Positions 16,969 through 25,095 of a DNA stretch of 64,000 nt are shown here, in pieces (positions within the stretch are counted from its first letter, which is position 1; each line of letters begins with the position of its first letter). A program made the position numbers and the translations under genes. The stretch is from Armatimonadota bacterium. Lineage in GTDB: Bacteria; Armatimonadota; Fimbriimonadia; Fimbriimonadales; Fimbriimonadaceae. The notes below the pieces were generated by a model. That model was not told the origin of the DNA. It did no database searches and saw only the letters and a list, made by a program, of their open reading frames with translations. Where the stretch lies: positions 710,644 to 774,643 of the forward strand of contig JAFDWQ010000001.1 of assembly GCA_018268395.1 (NCBI GenBank). The letters run 5' to 3'.

Positions 16969-19256
16969 GACTGACGGACGAACAGCGGGCCGTCGTCGGC
17001 TCGGACGATCCACGTTTCACCGTCCGTGCTGGGGCAGGGTCCGGCAAGACCAAGGTCCTCGTCGACCGTTACGTGCGCCACGTCGTCGAACTCGGACACG
17101 GCCCTGACCACATCGTCGCGGTGACGTTCACGAGAAAGGCCGCCGCTGAAATGAAGAAGCGGATCGTGACGAGGCTTCGAGAAGAGGGGCTGACCGAGCA
17201 GGCCCAAGCCGCCGAGACGGGCCCGATCCAAACGTTACACGGTTTCTGCGAGCGTATCCTGAGGGAGAACTGCGTCGAAGCCCTGGTCAGCCCCGACTTC
17301 GAGGTCCTCGACAGTTCCGATGTCCGGCTCAGGACGGAGGCGGCCGTACGCTCGGCGCTTCTCCAAGTCATGGACGAGGGGTCTTCTCCCGTACGGTTGA
17401 TCCGGCGGCTTTCGGGACAGGGCGGTAACCAGCGGCCCGGATGGACGCACGCCCAACTGCGGAACATGGTGGACGCGACGATGACGCAGTTGCGCGGGGC
17501 CGGGATCGAGCGCCCTGACCTTGCGGCCGGATATGCCGACGTCGAGACGGCTCGGGCGCTCTGGGACAGAGCGCTCCGCTCAGCCCTTGGACTCGGCGAG
17601 CGGACGGGCGGACCCTCAGACACGTCCTCGAAGGCCTTGATCGAGGAAGTCAAGGCCTCAGGCGGAAAGCCGCCTTCTTGGCTCAAGCCCTTGCCTGTCG
17701 AATCGGAGTCGGCGTCTGCCGAAGACACGTGCGCCTTGGTTCAATTGGCCGTCCGGGCGTGGGAGGCGCTCGAATCGTCGATGGAAGACGACCAGGTCTT
17801 CGACTTCCCTCTTCTCGAACGGAAGGCCGTCCACCTTGTCGAACGGTCGGACGTGACGCGGGAGCGTCTGCAGTCGTCGATCAAGGCCCTCCTCGTCGAC
17901 GAGGCCCAAGACCTCAACCCCGTCCAGTACCGGCTGATCGACAGTCTAGGTGCTCCCAGCGAGATGCTGGTGGGCGACCCACAGCAGTCCATTTACGGGT
18001 TCCGGTTCGCCGAAAGGCGTCTGTTCGTCGAACGCTCCGAAGAGCTTCGGAACTATGTCCTGTCCCGGAACCACCGTTCTGGGCCGGGGATCCTGCGCTT
18101 TGTCGACGAGGTGTTCGCTCCGACCTGGGGCGAAGGCCACATGCCGATGCGGGCCTTCGTCCCCGAGGGTGACGACCCCTTCGACACGGGCGCCAAAGAC
18201 TGCGACGGGGTCGAACTCTGGCCGATGGCGGCTAAGGACAATGCGACCGTCGCGGCGCTGATCCACCAGATGGTCGAAGAAGGGACACCGTTACGGAACG
18301 TCACGGTCCTGACACGGCGCAATTCCGCCATCTCCGACATTGCGGAACGGCTGGAGTCGGCAGGGGTCCGTTGCCGCAAGGTCGGAGGTTCCGAACGGTT
18401 CTTGACGCGTCTCGAAGTGCGCGACCTTGCCAACGCCCTGGAGGCCCTGTGCGACCCGTATAACGACTTCTCCTTCTTGGCCTTGCTTCACGGCCCCATG
18501 GTCGGGCTTTCCCTCGAATCGACGGTTCTGGCGGCGGTCCAGTCACCGTCGTACGAGTCCGTCAGGACCCTGTCGGACCTCCCGCCCGAGGACCAGGTCC
18601 GCCTCGAAGGGTTCTGGCCCTGGTTCGAGCGGCTCCGCGAGACGGTCGACCGGGTTCCGGCCTGGGAGACGATCGCAGCCCTCTTCAGCGAAACGCCCTT
18701 CCTTGATCGTTGCGCGGCCCTGCCTCACGCGGAACAGGCCTTGGCTAACGTCCGCAAGATGCTCTCCATGGCCGTCGCCAGGCCCCAGACCGGAGCGCGC
18801 GAGTTCGCAGACCAGATCCACGACATTACGTTCTTGCGGCACAAGGAGGGCGAGGCCCCGGTCACGGACGAGAACGAGGAAGCGGTGACGCTCATGACCG
18901 TCCACAAAGCGAAAGGCCTCGAATTCGATACGGTCGTGGTCACGGAGACCCACGAACGCCTCTCTCCCAAGCGGAAGCCGCTCGTGATCGAAGCGCACCG
19001 CGGGCTCGTGGCCCTCGGGCTCTCCGGCCGCCACTCGACCGCATACCTCTGGTTGAGCCACCTCGCGACCGAGCGGGAGCGAGAAGAGCAACTCCGTGTC
19101 CTCTACGTCGCGATGACCCGGGCCGAACGACGACTGTGCCTCGTCACGTCGGAGCAAGGCAACAACGAGAGTTCGGCCGGAATCCTGGCGGCCCGCGGGG
19201 GACTTCCATCGAAGCCCCTTCCCGGCATCAAGGTGCGGAGGATCGGCGATAGGTAG
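16965..19256 (+). CDS. UvrD/AddA-type superfamily 1 DNA helicase, no nuclease domain
   Basis: All SF1A helicase motifs are visible: I AGAGSGKTK, Ia TFTRKAAAEMKKR, a TLHGFCERIL segment typical of AddA/RecB, II LLVDEAQDLNPVQYR, III GDPQQSIYGFR, IV NHRSGPGIL, V VTLMTVHKAKGLEFD and VI VLYVAMTRAERRL. It should unwind DNA 3' to 5' using ATP. The protein ends about 50 residues after motif VI. At 763 residues it lacks the C-terminal nuclease domain that makes AddA about 1200 residues long. GTG at 16965 overlaps the stop of the AddB-like gene (GTGA). The pairing suggests an AddAB-like recombination or defence complex without canonical nuclease. Confidence 0.85.
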   Translation: MRLTDEQRAVVGSDDPRFTVRAGAGSGKTKVLVDRYVRHVVELGHGPDHIVAVTFTRKAAAEMKKRIVTRLREEGLTEQAQAAETGPIQTLHGFCERILRENCVEALVSPDFEVLDSSDVRLRTEAAVRSALLQVMDEGSSPVRLIRRLSGQGGNQRPGWTHAQLRNMVDATMTQLRGAGIERPDLAAGYADVETARALWDRALRSALGLGERTGGPSDTSSKALIEEVKASGGKPPSWLKPLPVESESASAEDTCALVQLAVRAWEALESSMEDDQVFDFPLLERKAVHLVERSDVTRERLQSSIKALLVDEAQDLNPVQYRLIDSLGAPSEMLVGDPQQSIYGFRFAERRLFVERSEELRNYVLSRNHRSGPGILRFVDEVFAPTWGEGHMPMRAFVPEGDDPFDTGAKDCDGVELWPMAAKDNATVAALIHQMVEEGTPLRNVTVLTRRNSAISDIAERLESAGVRCRKVGGSERFLTRLEVRDLANALEALCDPYNDFSFLALLHGPMVGLSLESTVLAAVQSPSYESVRTLSDLPPEDQVRLEGFWPWFERLRETVDRVPAWETIAALFSETPFLDRCAALPHAEQALANVRKMLSMAVARPQTGAREFADQIHDITFLRHKEGEAPVTDENEEAVTLMTVHKAKGLEFDTVVVTETHERLSPKRKPLVIEAHRGLVALGLSGRHSTAYLWLSHLATEREREEQLRVLYVAMTRAERRLCLVTSEQGNNESSAGILAARGGLPSKPLPGIKVRRIGDR

Positions 19257-19265
19257 ACTCCGCTT

Positions 19266-20123
19266 ATGACCTTCCGGATGGCCGTGGTCCAGTTCGCCCC
19301 GGTCAAAGGTGACGTCCCCGCTAATCTCGACCTGATCGCCGCCCACACGAAGACGGCTGTCTCCGAAGGCGCCGAACTGTGCCTGTTCCCCGAAAGCGCG
19401 GCCTGTGGTTATGTCCTCGAAGGGGCTGCGCCCGAATCGGCCCTCGCTCCGGAGACCCTCCTCGCGGGCCTGTCGACCCGGCTCCGCGGTCTCACGAAAC
19501 AGGTCGACCTTTTGGTGGGGTTTTACGAAAAGGCAGACGGGCAGCCCTATAATTCCGCCGCCTACATGAGCCTCGGGCCGGACGGCGACCGGGTCGTCCA
19601 CGTATACAGGAAGTTCTTCTTACCGACTTATGGCGTGTTCGACGAAGAGCGGTTCCACCAGCGGGGACTGTCGCTCGGGGTCTATGACACGCGTTTCGGT
19701 CGGTTTGGAACGCTGATCTGCGAAGACGTTTGGCACTCCGTCCTGGCCACCTTGTGCGCCGTCAGCGGCGCCCAGGTCATGCTCGTCCCCTCGGCGTCGC
19801 CCGTTCGCGGCCTCCGGACCGACAAGCCCGGCAACGTGCTCCGGTACGAGCGCATGCTCCGGGCCGTCAGCGAGGAGCACGGCATGTACACGGCTGCGGC
19901 GATGCTCGTAGGCGTCGAAGGCGGGAAGGCTTTTAGCGGGGGCTCCATGGTCTTCGATCCGGACGGCGAGAGTATCGTCCAAGCGCCGATGGGAGACGAA
20001 GCGATGGTGATCGCCGACATCGATCTCGACCGCGTGACCGTCGCGCGCACCCGGACACCGTTGATCGGAGACCTGCGCGCTTCCTGGGACGCCATCGTCA
20101 GGCTCGCGACTTCTGTACCGTGA
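19266..20123 (+). CDS. carbon-nitrogen hydrolase (nitrilase superfamily amidase)
   Basis: The catalytic triad of the superfamily is visible: Glu43 (CLFPESAACGY), Lys116 (HVYRKFFLPTYGVFDE) and Cys152 (TLICEDVWHS). The YRKxxLPTYGVFDE stretch is closest to the glutaminase domain of NAD+ synthetases, but the synthetase domain is absent. It is a stand-alone amidase of 285 residues, probably cytoplasmic, hydrolysing an amide such as glutamine or a small carboxamide. It follows the helicase gene by nine bases, possibly only by position. Confidence 0.8.
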   Translation: MTFRMAVVQFAPVKGDVPANLDLIAAHTKTAVSEGAELCLFPESAACGYVLEGAAPESALAPETLLAGLSTRLRGLTKQVDLLVGFYEKADGQPYNSAAYMSLGPDGDRVVHVYRKFFLPTYGVFDEERFHQRGLSLGVYDTRFGRFGTLICEDVWHSVLATLCAVSGAQVMLVPSASPVRGLRTDKPGNVLRYERMLRAVSEEHGMYTAAAMLVGVEGGKAFSGGSMVFDPDGESIVQAPMGDEAMVIADIDLDRVTVARTRTPLIGDLRASWDAIVRLATSVP

Positions 20124-20151
20124 CAAGGCAGGTCTTCGACGCCCAGACCGA

Positions 20152-21456
20152 TCAAGGTGTCCGAGCAGCGTCGGCCGGAAGCACGATCGACCTTCGGGAA
20201 GCCCAATAGAGGGCGCCGTACATCGCCAGCATGACGACAGAGTACGACACGACGGTCGTCTCGAGCGACAAGCCGTAACGCCAGGCAGCCCAGAAGCAAG
20301 CCCCCATGAGCGCCAGCCCGACCGCGTCGATGACCAGTTGGAGACGTTGTTTCTTCAAGACCGTCAGCGTGTTCAAGACCGGGCCGACGACGAACATCGC
20401 CCACCATGTGACCGATTGGATCTGGACGAGGAACCCGGCGTGCTGCCACTTGGACCCGAACACGGCTCCGACGAGCGGTCCCCCCGCCAATGCCAGAAGT
20501 CCGAACGGTACCGCCCCGACGACCGCCAACCGCCGCGTGATCCCGTCGAAGGACTGAAGCATCCTTGCCCGGTCGCCCCTAGCCCAGCGGCTTGCCTCGG
20601 CCAAATAGACCTGGGCCATAGCCTGGCCCAAGAGGGCGACCGGCGCCCACACGAACCTGATACCGAAGAAGTAGTCGCCCCAGGGCAGGGGCCCGTACAG
20701 GGGCGCGATGAGGAAGGCAATGCTCGTGGTGGCGGTGTGCAGGATCATCGCGGGGCCGCCGTAGAGCGGGAACTCGCGGTACGCTTTGGCAGTCTCGAGA
20801 ACGTCGGCCGTCCTGGGACGGCCAACGGAGCGCAGGCTCCGGACGGCGAGGCTGGCGCCCCCTGCGACCCGGCCAAGAACGTCGCCGACGATCAACCCGG
20901 CGGCTCCGACTTTGAGCAGTCCGAGGCCGACCTGCGTTCCGGACTGGGCGATGCCCTGCACAAGGCGCGTCCTCGCGACGTCGACGAAACCCCGGCCCCG
21001 GATCGCCCAGTAACTGAAGGTCTGGTACAGCCCAAGGCCGGCCAAGCTCACGGGTACGAGCCATAGGAACGGGACGAGTTCGGGATCGTGGCAGAGGTCT
21101 GCAAGCCAACGGCCGCCGAACGCCACGGCGACCGCCGTGGCCAGCGAGACGGCCACGGTCGACAAGAGGCAGGACCATAACAGTCTCTCGGCCGTTTCGT
21201 CGTCCTCTGGCATCGATAGTGCCGCTTCATATCGAAGGCACACGACCGGGGCGATGCTCGAAACGATGATCGCGAACGTGCCGAGAGTCGCCGTCTGCTC
21301 TTGACCGTAGAGCCGGGCAACGATCGGGCTGACCAAGACCGTCAACGCCTGGCCCGCGGCCGAACCGGCCAGGAGCGCCGCCGTCGCCCTCAAGAACGAT
21401 CCGCCCCGTGTCTCCGGGTCGAGCCTCTTCCTTATCCGGTCGGCCAGGCCCGCCAC
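20152..21456 (-). CDS. polysaccharide biosynthesis flippase (Wzx/MATE-like)
   Basis: The 434-residue product has about 12 membrane helices. The start (ATAALLAGSAAGQALTVLVSPIVARLYG) is typical of O-antigen and exopolysaccharide flippases, which move lipid-linked sugar repeats across the inner membrane. I place the start at GTG 21456, directly after the preceding stop. AGGGGCG lies at a good distance, although TTG 21462 is also possible. It is the last gene of a leftward unit with the VpsJ-like protein and a sugar aminotransferase. Confidence 0.8.
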   Translation of the reverse strand: MAGLADRIRKRLDPETRGGSFLRATAALLAGSAAGQALTVLVSPIVARLYGQEQTATLGTFAIIVSSIAPVVCLRYEAALSMPEDDETAERLLWSCLLSTVAVSLATAVAVAFGGRWLADLCHDPELVPFLWLVPVSLAGLGLYQTFSYWAIRGRGFVDVARTRLVQGIAQSGTQVGLGLLKVGAAGLIVGDVLGRVAGGASLAVRSLRSVGRPRTADVLETAKAYREFPLYGGPAMILHTATTSIAFLIAPLYGPLPWGDYFFGIRFVWAPVALLGQAMAQVYLAEASRWARGDRARMLQSFDGITRRLAVVGAVPFGLLALAGGPLVGAVFGSKWQHAGFLVQIQSVTWWAMFVVGPVLNTLTVLKKQRLQLVIDAVGLALMGACFWAAWRYGLSLETTVVSYSVVMLAMYGALYWASRRSIVLPADAARTP

Positions 21457-21458
21457 GA

Positions 21459-22679
21459 TCAACGCCCCTGTTCGAGGAGGCAGACTTCCGCGAGACCGTG
21501 GCAGAGGAGCGCCTGGGCCCAACGGAGGGAGTCGATCCGCATCTTGAACGGGCCGTACTGGCGGAACAGGAAGCCGCCGTCCGGAAACGCCATACGGTTC
21601 ACGACGAAGTCCGTCAGTTTGTCGACCGTGGCGCGCACCTCCGACTTGACCTCGTCTTCCACGTGCGGACACGTCAAGACGTGGCACAGGACGACGAGGC
21701 TCTCACCTGCGCTCGTGGCGTCCAACGGATCGGCCTTGTCCGGCCGCATTTTCGGAAAGCCGTCCGGAAGGAACAGCCGTTCGAGATGGAACATCAAGCC
21801 GGCGTGAAGGGCGGCGGCACAGCCGCGGTCGGCCGAAAGGCCGATCAGGCCGTTGAGGACCATTCCGGTGTGATAGTGGTCGATCGGGTTTTCGCCCGTG
21901 ACGGACCCAGGTGCGGAGTACGTGAACCCCCCGTCGCCCTGCTGGTTTTCGCAGACGAACTGCCCGAGCTTCCAGACGAGCGGCTGGTCTCCGGGGCGTC
22001 CACAACGCAACAAAAAGCCCGCCGACTCGGCGCTGATGTTCAGCACTTGACTCTGATCGGAGGGCGTGTAGCTGAGCGCGACCGAGCCGCTCTTGGTGAC
22101 CGTCCGGTTGAGCGCTTTGGTCAAGAAGTCGCAGCATCCGTGGGCCGCTTCGAGAGCCCAGGATTGTCCGGTCTCATCGTGATAGTCCAGGAAGGCGCTG
22201 CCGCAAGAGTGCGTCGTATGGCTGACCGCGGTATGGGCGGGAACGTTCCCGAAGGAAGCCGACCAGTCGAACGGCACGCCCCATCCGATTCCGGCGGGAG
22301 CGGTTCCCGGGTGGTCGAGAAGCCACCTGAGGCACGTCTCGGCCTTCCCAAGGCACGCTGGGTCGCCCGTCAACCTGTGAGTCGCGATCCAGGCTTGGGC
22401 AAGTCGCGCGGTTCCTCCGGCCGTGGCGGCCTTTCTCACGCCCATCGCCTTGCGCACGCCCATGGGGAAGAGCAGCTCCGTCGCGTAAACGGCCTGGCGC
22501 AAAGGCCTCCTCCATGCGTTCTTGTTGGTCCAAAGGACGAACCGGGTCCCCTTGGTGTCGTAAGGGTCGTAAGTTTCGAGCCCGAGCCTTTCTGCAAAGG
22601 ACAAGGCGCGTTCCAGCGTGGCCTTGGGGGCGGAGACCCTGGCCGTTGCCGGATCAGGAAGCGTCGACCCAGGCTGCAC
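21459..22679 (-). CDS. VpsJ-like polysaccharide biosynthesis protein, (alpha/alpha)6 barrel
   Basis: The 406-residue product has the recurring Trp/Gly/His-rich helices of a six-hairpin toroid. Segments such as ENPIDHYHTGMVLNGL and FPDGGFLFRQYG resemble VpsJ-type proteins of exopolysaccharide clusters and glucuronyl-epimerase-like folds. The enzymatic role is not certain; it could modify or cleave polysaccharide. The GTG at 22679 overlaps the aminotransferase stop. It has no signal peptide and is 2 bases from the flippase gene. Confidence 0.6.
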   Translation of the reverse strand: MQPGSTLPDPATARVSAPKATLERALSFAERLGLETYDPYDTKGTRFVLWTNKNAWRRPLRQAVYATELLFPMGVRKAMGVRKAATAGGTARLAQAWIATHRLTGDPACLGKAETCLRWLLDHPGTAPAGIGWGVPFDWSASFGNVPAHTAVSHTTHSCGSAFLDYHDETGQSWALEAAHGCCDFLTKALNRTVTKSGSVALSYTPSDQSQVLNISAESAGFLLRCGRPGDQPLVWKLGQFVCENQQGDGGFTYSAPGSVTGENPIDHYHTGMVLNGLIGLSADRGCAAALHAGLMFHLERLFLPDGFPKMRPDKADPLDATSAGESLVVLCHVLTCPHVEDEVKSEVRATVDKLTDFVVNRMAFPDGGFLFRQYGPFKMRIDSLRWAQALLCHGLAEVCLLEQGR

Positions 22680-22687
22680 GACGACCG

Positions 22688-23803
22688 TCAGCGGACGGCG
22701 GCCTTCAGCGCCTCGACGACCCTTTCCTGCACGTCCCATGTGATCTTCGGCCAGATCGGCAAGGAGAGGACTTCGCCCGCGACCTGCTCGCTGACCGGCA
22801 TCGAAACGACCATGTCCTTGTATACGGGCAACTTATGAAGCGGCTTTTCGTAATAGACCATCGTTCCGATCCCGGCCTCGTCGAGCGACTTCTGGACCTC
22901 GTCGCGCCGACCGTTCGTCAACCGGATGGTGTACTGGTGGTAGACGTGAGTCCCGTACGGGACTTCCAAGGGGGTCACCACACCGTCGACACCCTGGAGC
23001 GCTTCCGTATAGCGCCTTCCCGCAGCCTGCCGGCCCTTGTTCCATTCGTCGATGTGCGGCAGCTTGCACCGTAGGATCGCGGCCTGGAGGGCGTCCAACC
23101 GCGAGTTCACGCCGACCATCTCGTTGTTGTACTTCTTGCGCGCGCCGTGCACCCTGAGGACGCGGACGAGATCCGCGGCAGCGTCGTCGTTCGTGGTGAA
23201 GAGACCGCCGTCGCCGAAAGCACCAAGGTTCTTCGTCGGGAAGAAACTGAACGCTCCCGCGTGGCCGATCGAACCCGTCTTACGCTCTTTGTACTCCGAG
23301 CCGAAAGCCTGGGCCACGTCCTCCAGCACCCAGAGGCCCTTGTCTTTGGCCAGGGCCATCAAGGGGTCCATGTCGACGGGCTGACCGAACAGGTGGACAG
23401 GGATGATGCCGCGCGTTTTGGGGGTGATCGCCTTCGCGACGTCCTCGACCCGGAAGTTGAAGGTCTCGGGGTCGATGTCGACGAAGACCGGGGTCGCATG
23501 GAAGTGGCTCACGCACTCGCTGGTCGCAAAGAACGTAAAGGGTGTCGTGATGACCTCGTCGCCAGGCTTGAGGCCGAGCGCGTGGCAACCGAGGATCAAA
23601 GCGTCGGTGCCGCTGTTCACGCCCACGGCGTGCTTGACTCCCAAATAGTCCGCGACCTCCTTCTCGAACCCGGTGACGTTCGGGCCCATGATGAACTGTC
23701 CGGACTTGAACACGTCTTCGACGGCGGCGTTCAGTTCCGTCCAGATCGATTCCGTCTCAGGGCGCGTGTCAAGGATCGGGATCTTCGCGAGCGTGGCACT
23801 CAT
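22688..23803 (-). CDS. DegT/DnrJ/EryC1 family PLP-dependent sugar aminotransferase
   Basis: Members transfer an amino group to nucleotide-linked keto-sugars. The PLP lysine is in FSFFPTKNLGAFGDGG. Other family hallmarks are GVNSGTDALILGCHALGLKPGDEVITTPFTF (in parts) and the VLEDVAQAFGS aspartate that contacts the pyridine nitrogen. The length of 371 residues is normal. It starts at ATG 23803 with a divergent lipoprotein gene upstream. It is the first gene of a three-gene polysaccharide unit and implies an amino-sugar in the product. Confidence 0.88.
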   Translation of the reverse strand: MSATLAKIPILDTRPETESIWTELNAAVEDVFKSGQFIMGPNVTGFEKEVADYLGVKHAVGVNSGTDALILGCHALGLKPGDEVITTPFTFFATSECVSHFHATPVFVDIDPETFNFRVEDVAKAITPKTRGIIPVHLFGQPVDMDPLMALAKDKGLWVLEDVAQAFGSEYKERKTGSIGHAGAFSFFPTKNLGAFGDGGLFTTNDDAAADLVRVLRVHGARKKYNNEMVGVNSRLDALQAAILRCKLPHIDEWNKGRQAAGRRYTEALQGVDGVVTPLEVPYGTHVYHQYTIRLTNGRRDEVQKSLDEAGIGTMVYYEKPLHKLPVYKDMVVSMPVSEQVAGEVLSLPIWPKITWDVQERVVEALKAAVR

Positions 23804-23894
23804 GCCCCCGATTCTACTGGCACGCGGACCATCTTGAACGGGCCGGGAACCGAACGTCCGACTTCCGTGTCACTCTCGACAAAGGCGGTGATCG

Positions 23895-25016
23895 ATGAGA
23901 AAGCTCTTGATCGGCATGTTCGTCGTGGTCGCACCGGTCGTGCAGGCCTGCATGTGGGACGACGACACCCTCTCTGCCGAGGCCAAAGGCCTTCCTGACG
24001 TCGTCGACGCCATCGTCGGCCGGACCGACGTCAATCCGCCGGAGTACTACGCGCTACGGCTGAAAATCTCCCTGGACCGGGTCGCAATGGACGCCCGAGA
24101 CTGGGAAGCCTACGACAACATCGCCGTCTCGCTCGACAAACTTGGCCGTGGGGGAGAGGGGCTCGTTTGGCTTGAGACGAAGCGTCAAGCCCTGACCGCT
24201 GCGAACGTCCAGCCTACCAAGGATCCGATGAACGACCCTTGGTACCGCTTTCGAGCGAACAAGGGCACCCTCCTGATCCACCAGTGGTTCGCTCAGGGAC
24301 GACCGGTGGACAAATCCTTGATCCAGAAAGGTCTCGACGAACTCGGGCTCGCGCTCAAGATCAATCCCGATGCTCACTTCGGACGGGAGCGGGTGCAGAT
24401 CGAGGTCGTCAAAATCTTATCGTTGGAGAAGCCCGATGCCCTTCAGACCCGGTCCGGCGACCTCTGGTACAAGCTCGTCAAGAAGGAGGGTCGGGACAAG
24501 GTGCAACAGGGCTTGATCGGCATCATGGCCCTGGGTTCGGGATGGGACAGCCCTGATCTGATCGCGCTCCTTGCCTCTTCGACGGACATGCGAGACAGCC
24601 ATGTCCGCGACCTCGCCATGAGACGCATCAAGGATCTTGCGTCTGCAGGCCGGACACAGGTCATTGGCAAGGGCGCGGTGGACCATCTTCTCGCCGGATA
24701 CGGACCACGCGATGAAGACGTACTGGCAAAGCAGTACAGGGCGCTTACGGACAGTGCCCGTCGCTACAGGGACGAGCGCACAATGTACATCCACGCAAGG
24801 GTCGCAGAGGGCCGACATCCGGACAACGACCCGAACTTTTGGTCAGGCTACAAGGCCGTCGAAAGACCGAACATCAAGGGTCTAGAGCCGCTCGTGCCGA
24901 CGGTCTGGCTACAGTCCCACGCCATCGAGCTCGTTCTTGGCGTCGCGGGCCTCTCGATCGTCACCGCCATTGGGCTGTCTATCGGTAAAGCCGTCACCCG
25001 ATGGAAACGGCTATGA
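23895..25016 (+). CDS. putative membrane-anchored lipoprotein with TPR-like region
   Basis: The N-terminus (MRKLLIGMFVVVAPVVQAC) looks like a lipoprotein signal with Cys19 as lipidation site, though Val-Gln-Ala before it is not an ideal lipobox. The central part is helical with TPR-like repeats (residues 55-170). The C-terminus has one strong membrane helix at about residues 343-365 followed by a basic tail. It is probably periplasmic with two membrane contacts. I recognise no family. It faces the DUF4382 gene across a perfect hairpin. Confidence 0.6.
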   Translation: MRKLLIGMFVVVAPVVQACMWDDDTLSAEAKGLPDVVDAIVGRTDVNPPEYYALRLKISLDRVAMDARDWEAYDNIAVSLDKLGRGGEGLVWLETKRQALTAANVQPTKDPMNDPWYRFRANKGTLLIHQWFAQGRPVDKSLIQKGLDELGLALKINPDAHFGRERVQIEVVKILSLEKPDALQTRSGDLWYKLVKKEGRDKVQQGLIGIMALGSGWDSPDLIALLASSTDMRDSHVRDLAMRRIKDLASAGRTQVIGKGAVDHLLAGYGPRDEDVLAKQYRALTDSARRYRDERTMYIHARVAEGRHPDNDPNFWSGYKAVERPNIKGLEPLVPTVWLQSHAIELVLGVAGLSIVTAIGLSIGKAVTRWKRL

Positions 25017-25056
25017 GCCGTGAATCCAGGCTGGAAAGGGGCTTATGAATGAAACA

Positions 25057-25082
25057 GGCGGCAGACCAAACGGTCTGCCGCC
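25057..25082. terminator. perfect 11-bp inverted repeat between convergent genes
   Basis: GGCGGCAGACC pairs exactly with GGTCTGCCGCC around the loop AAAC. The hairpin lies 40 bases after one stop and 13 bases after the stop of the facing gene. Read leftward it is followed by the T-rich TGTTTCATTC, so it may serve mainly the leftward gene. Confidence 0.65.
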
Positions 25083-25095
25083 TAGCGAACGGGAC

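Noticed and set aside
20152-21687. 511-residue form of the flippase
   Set aside because: The N-terminal 77 residues are Arg-rich antisense-like sequence inside the neighbouring gene; the GTG at 21456 gives the normal flippase N-terminus.
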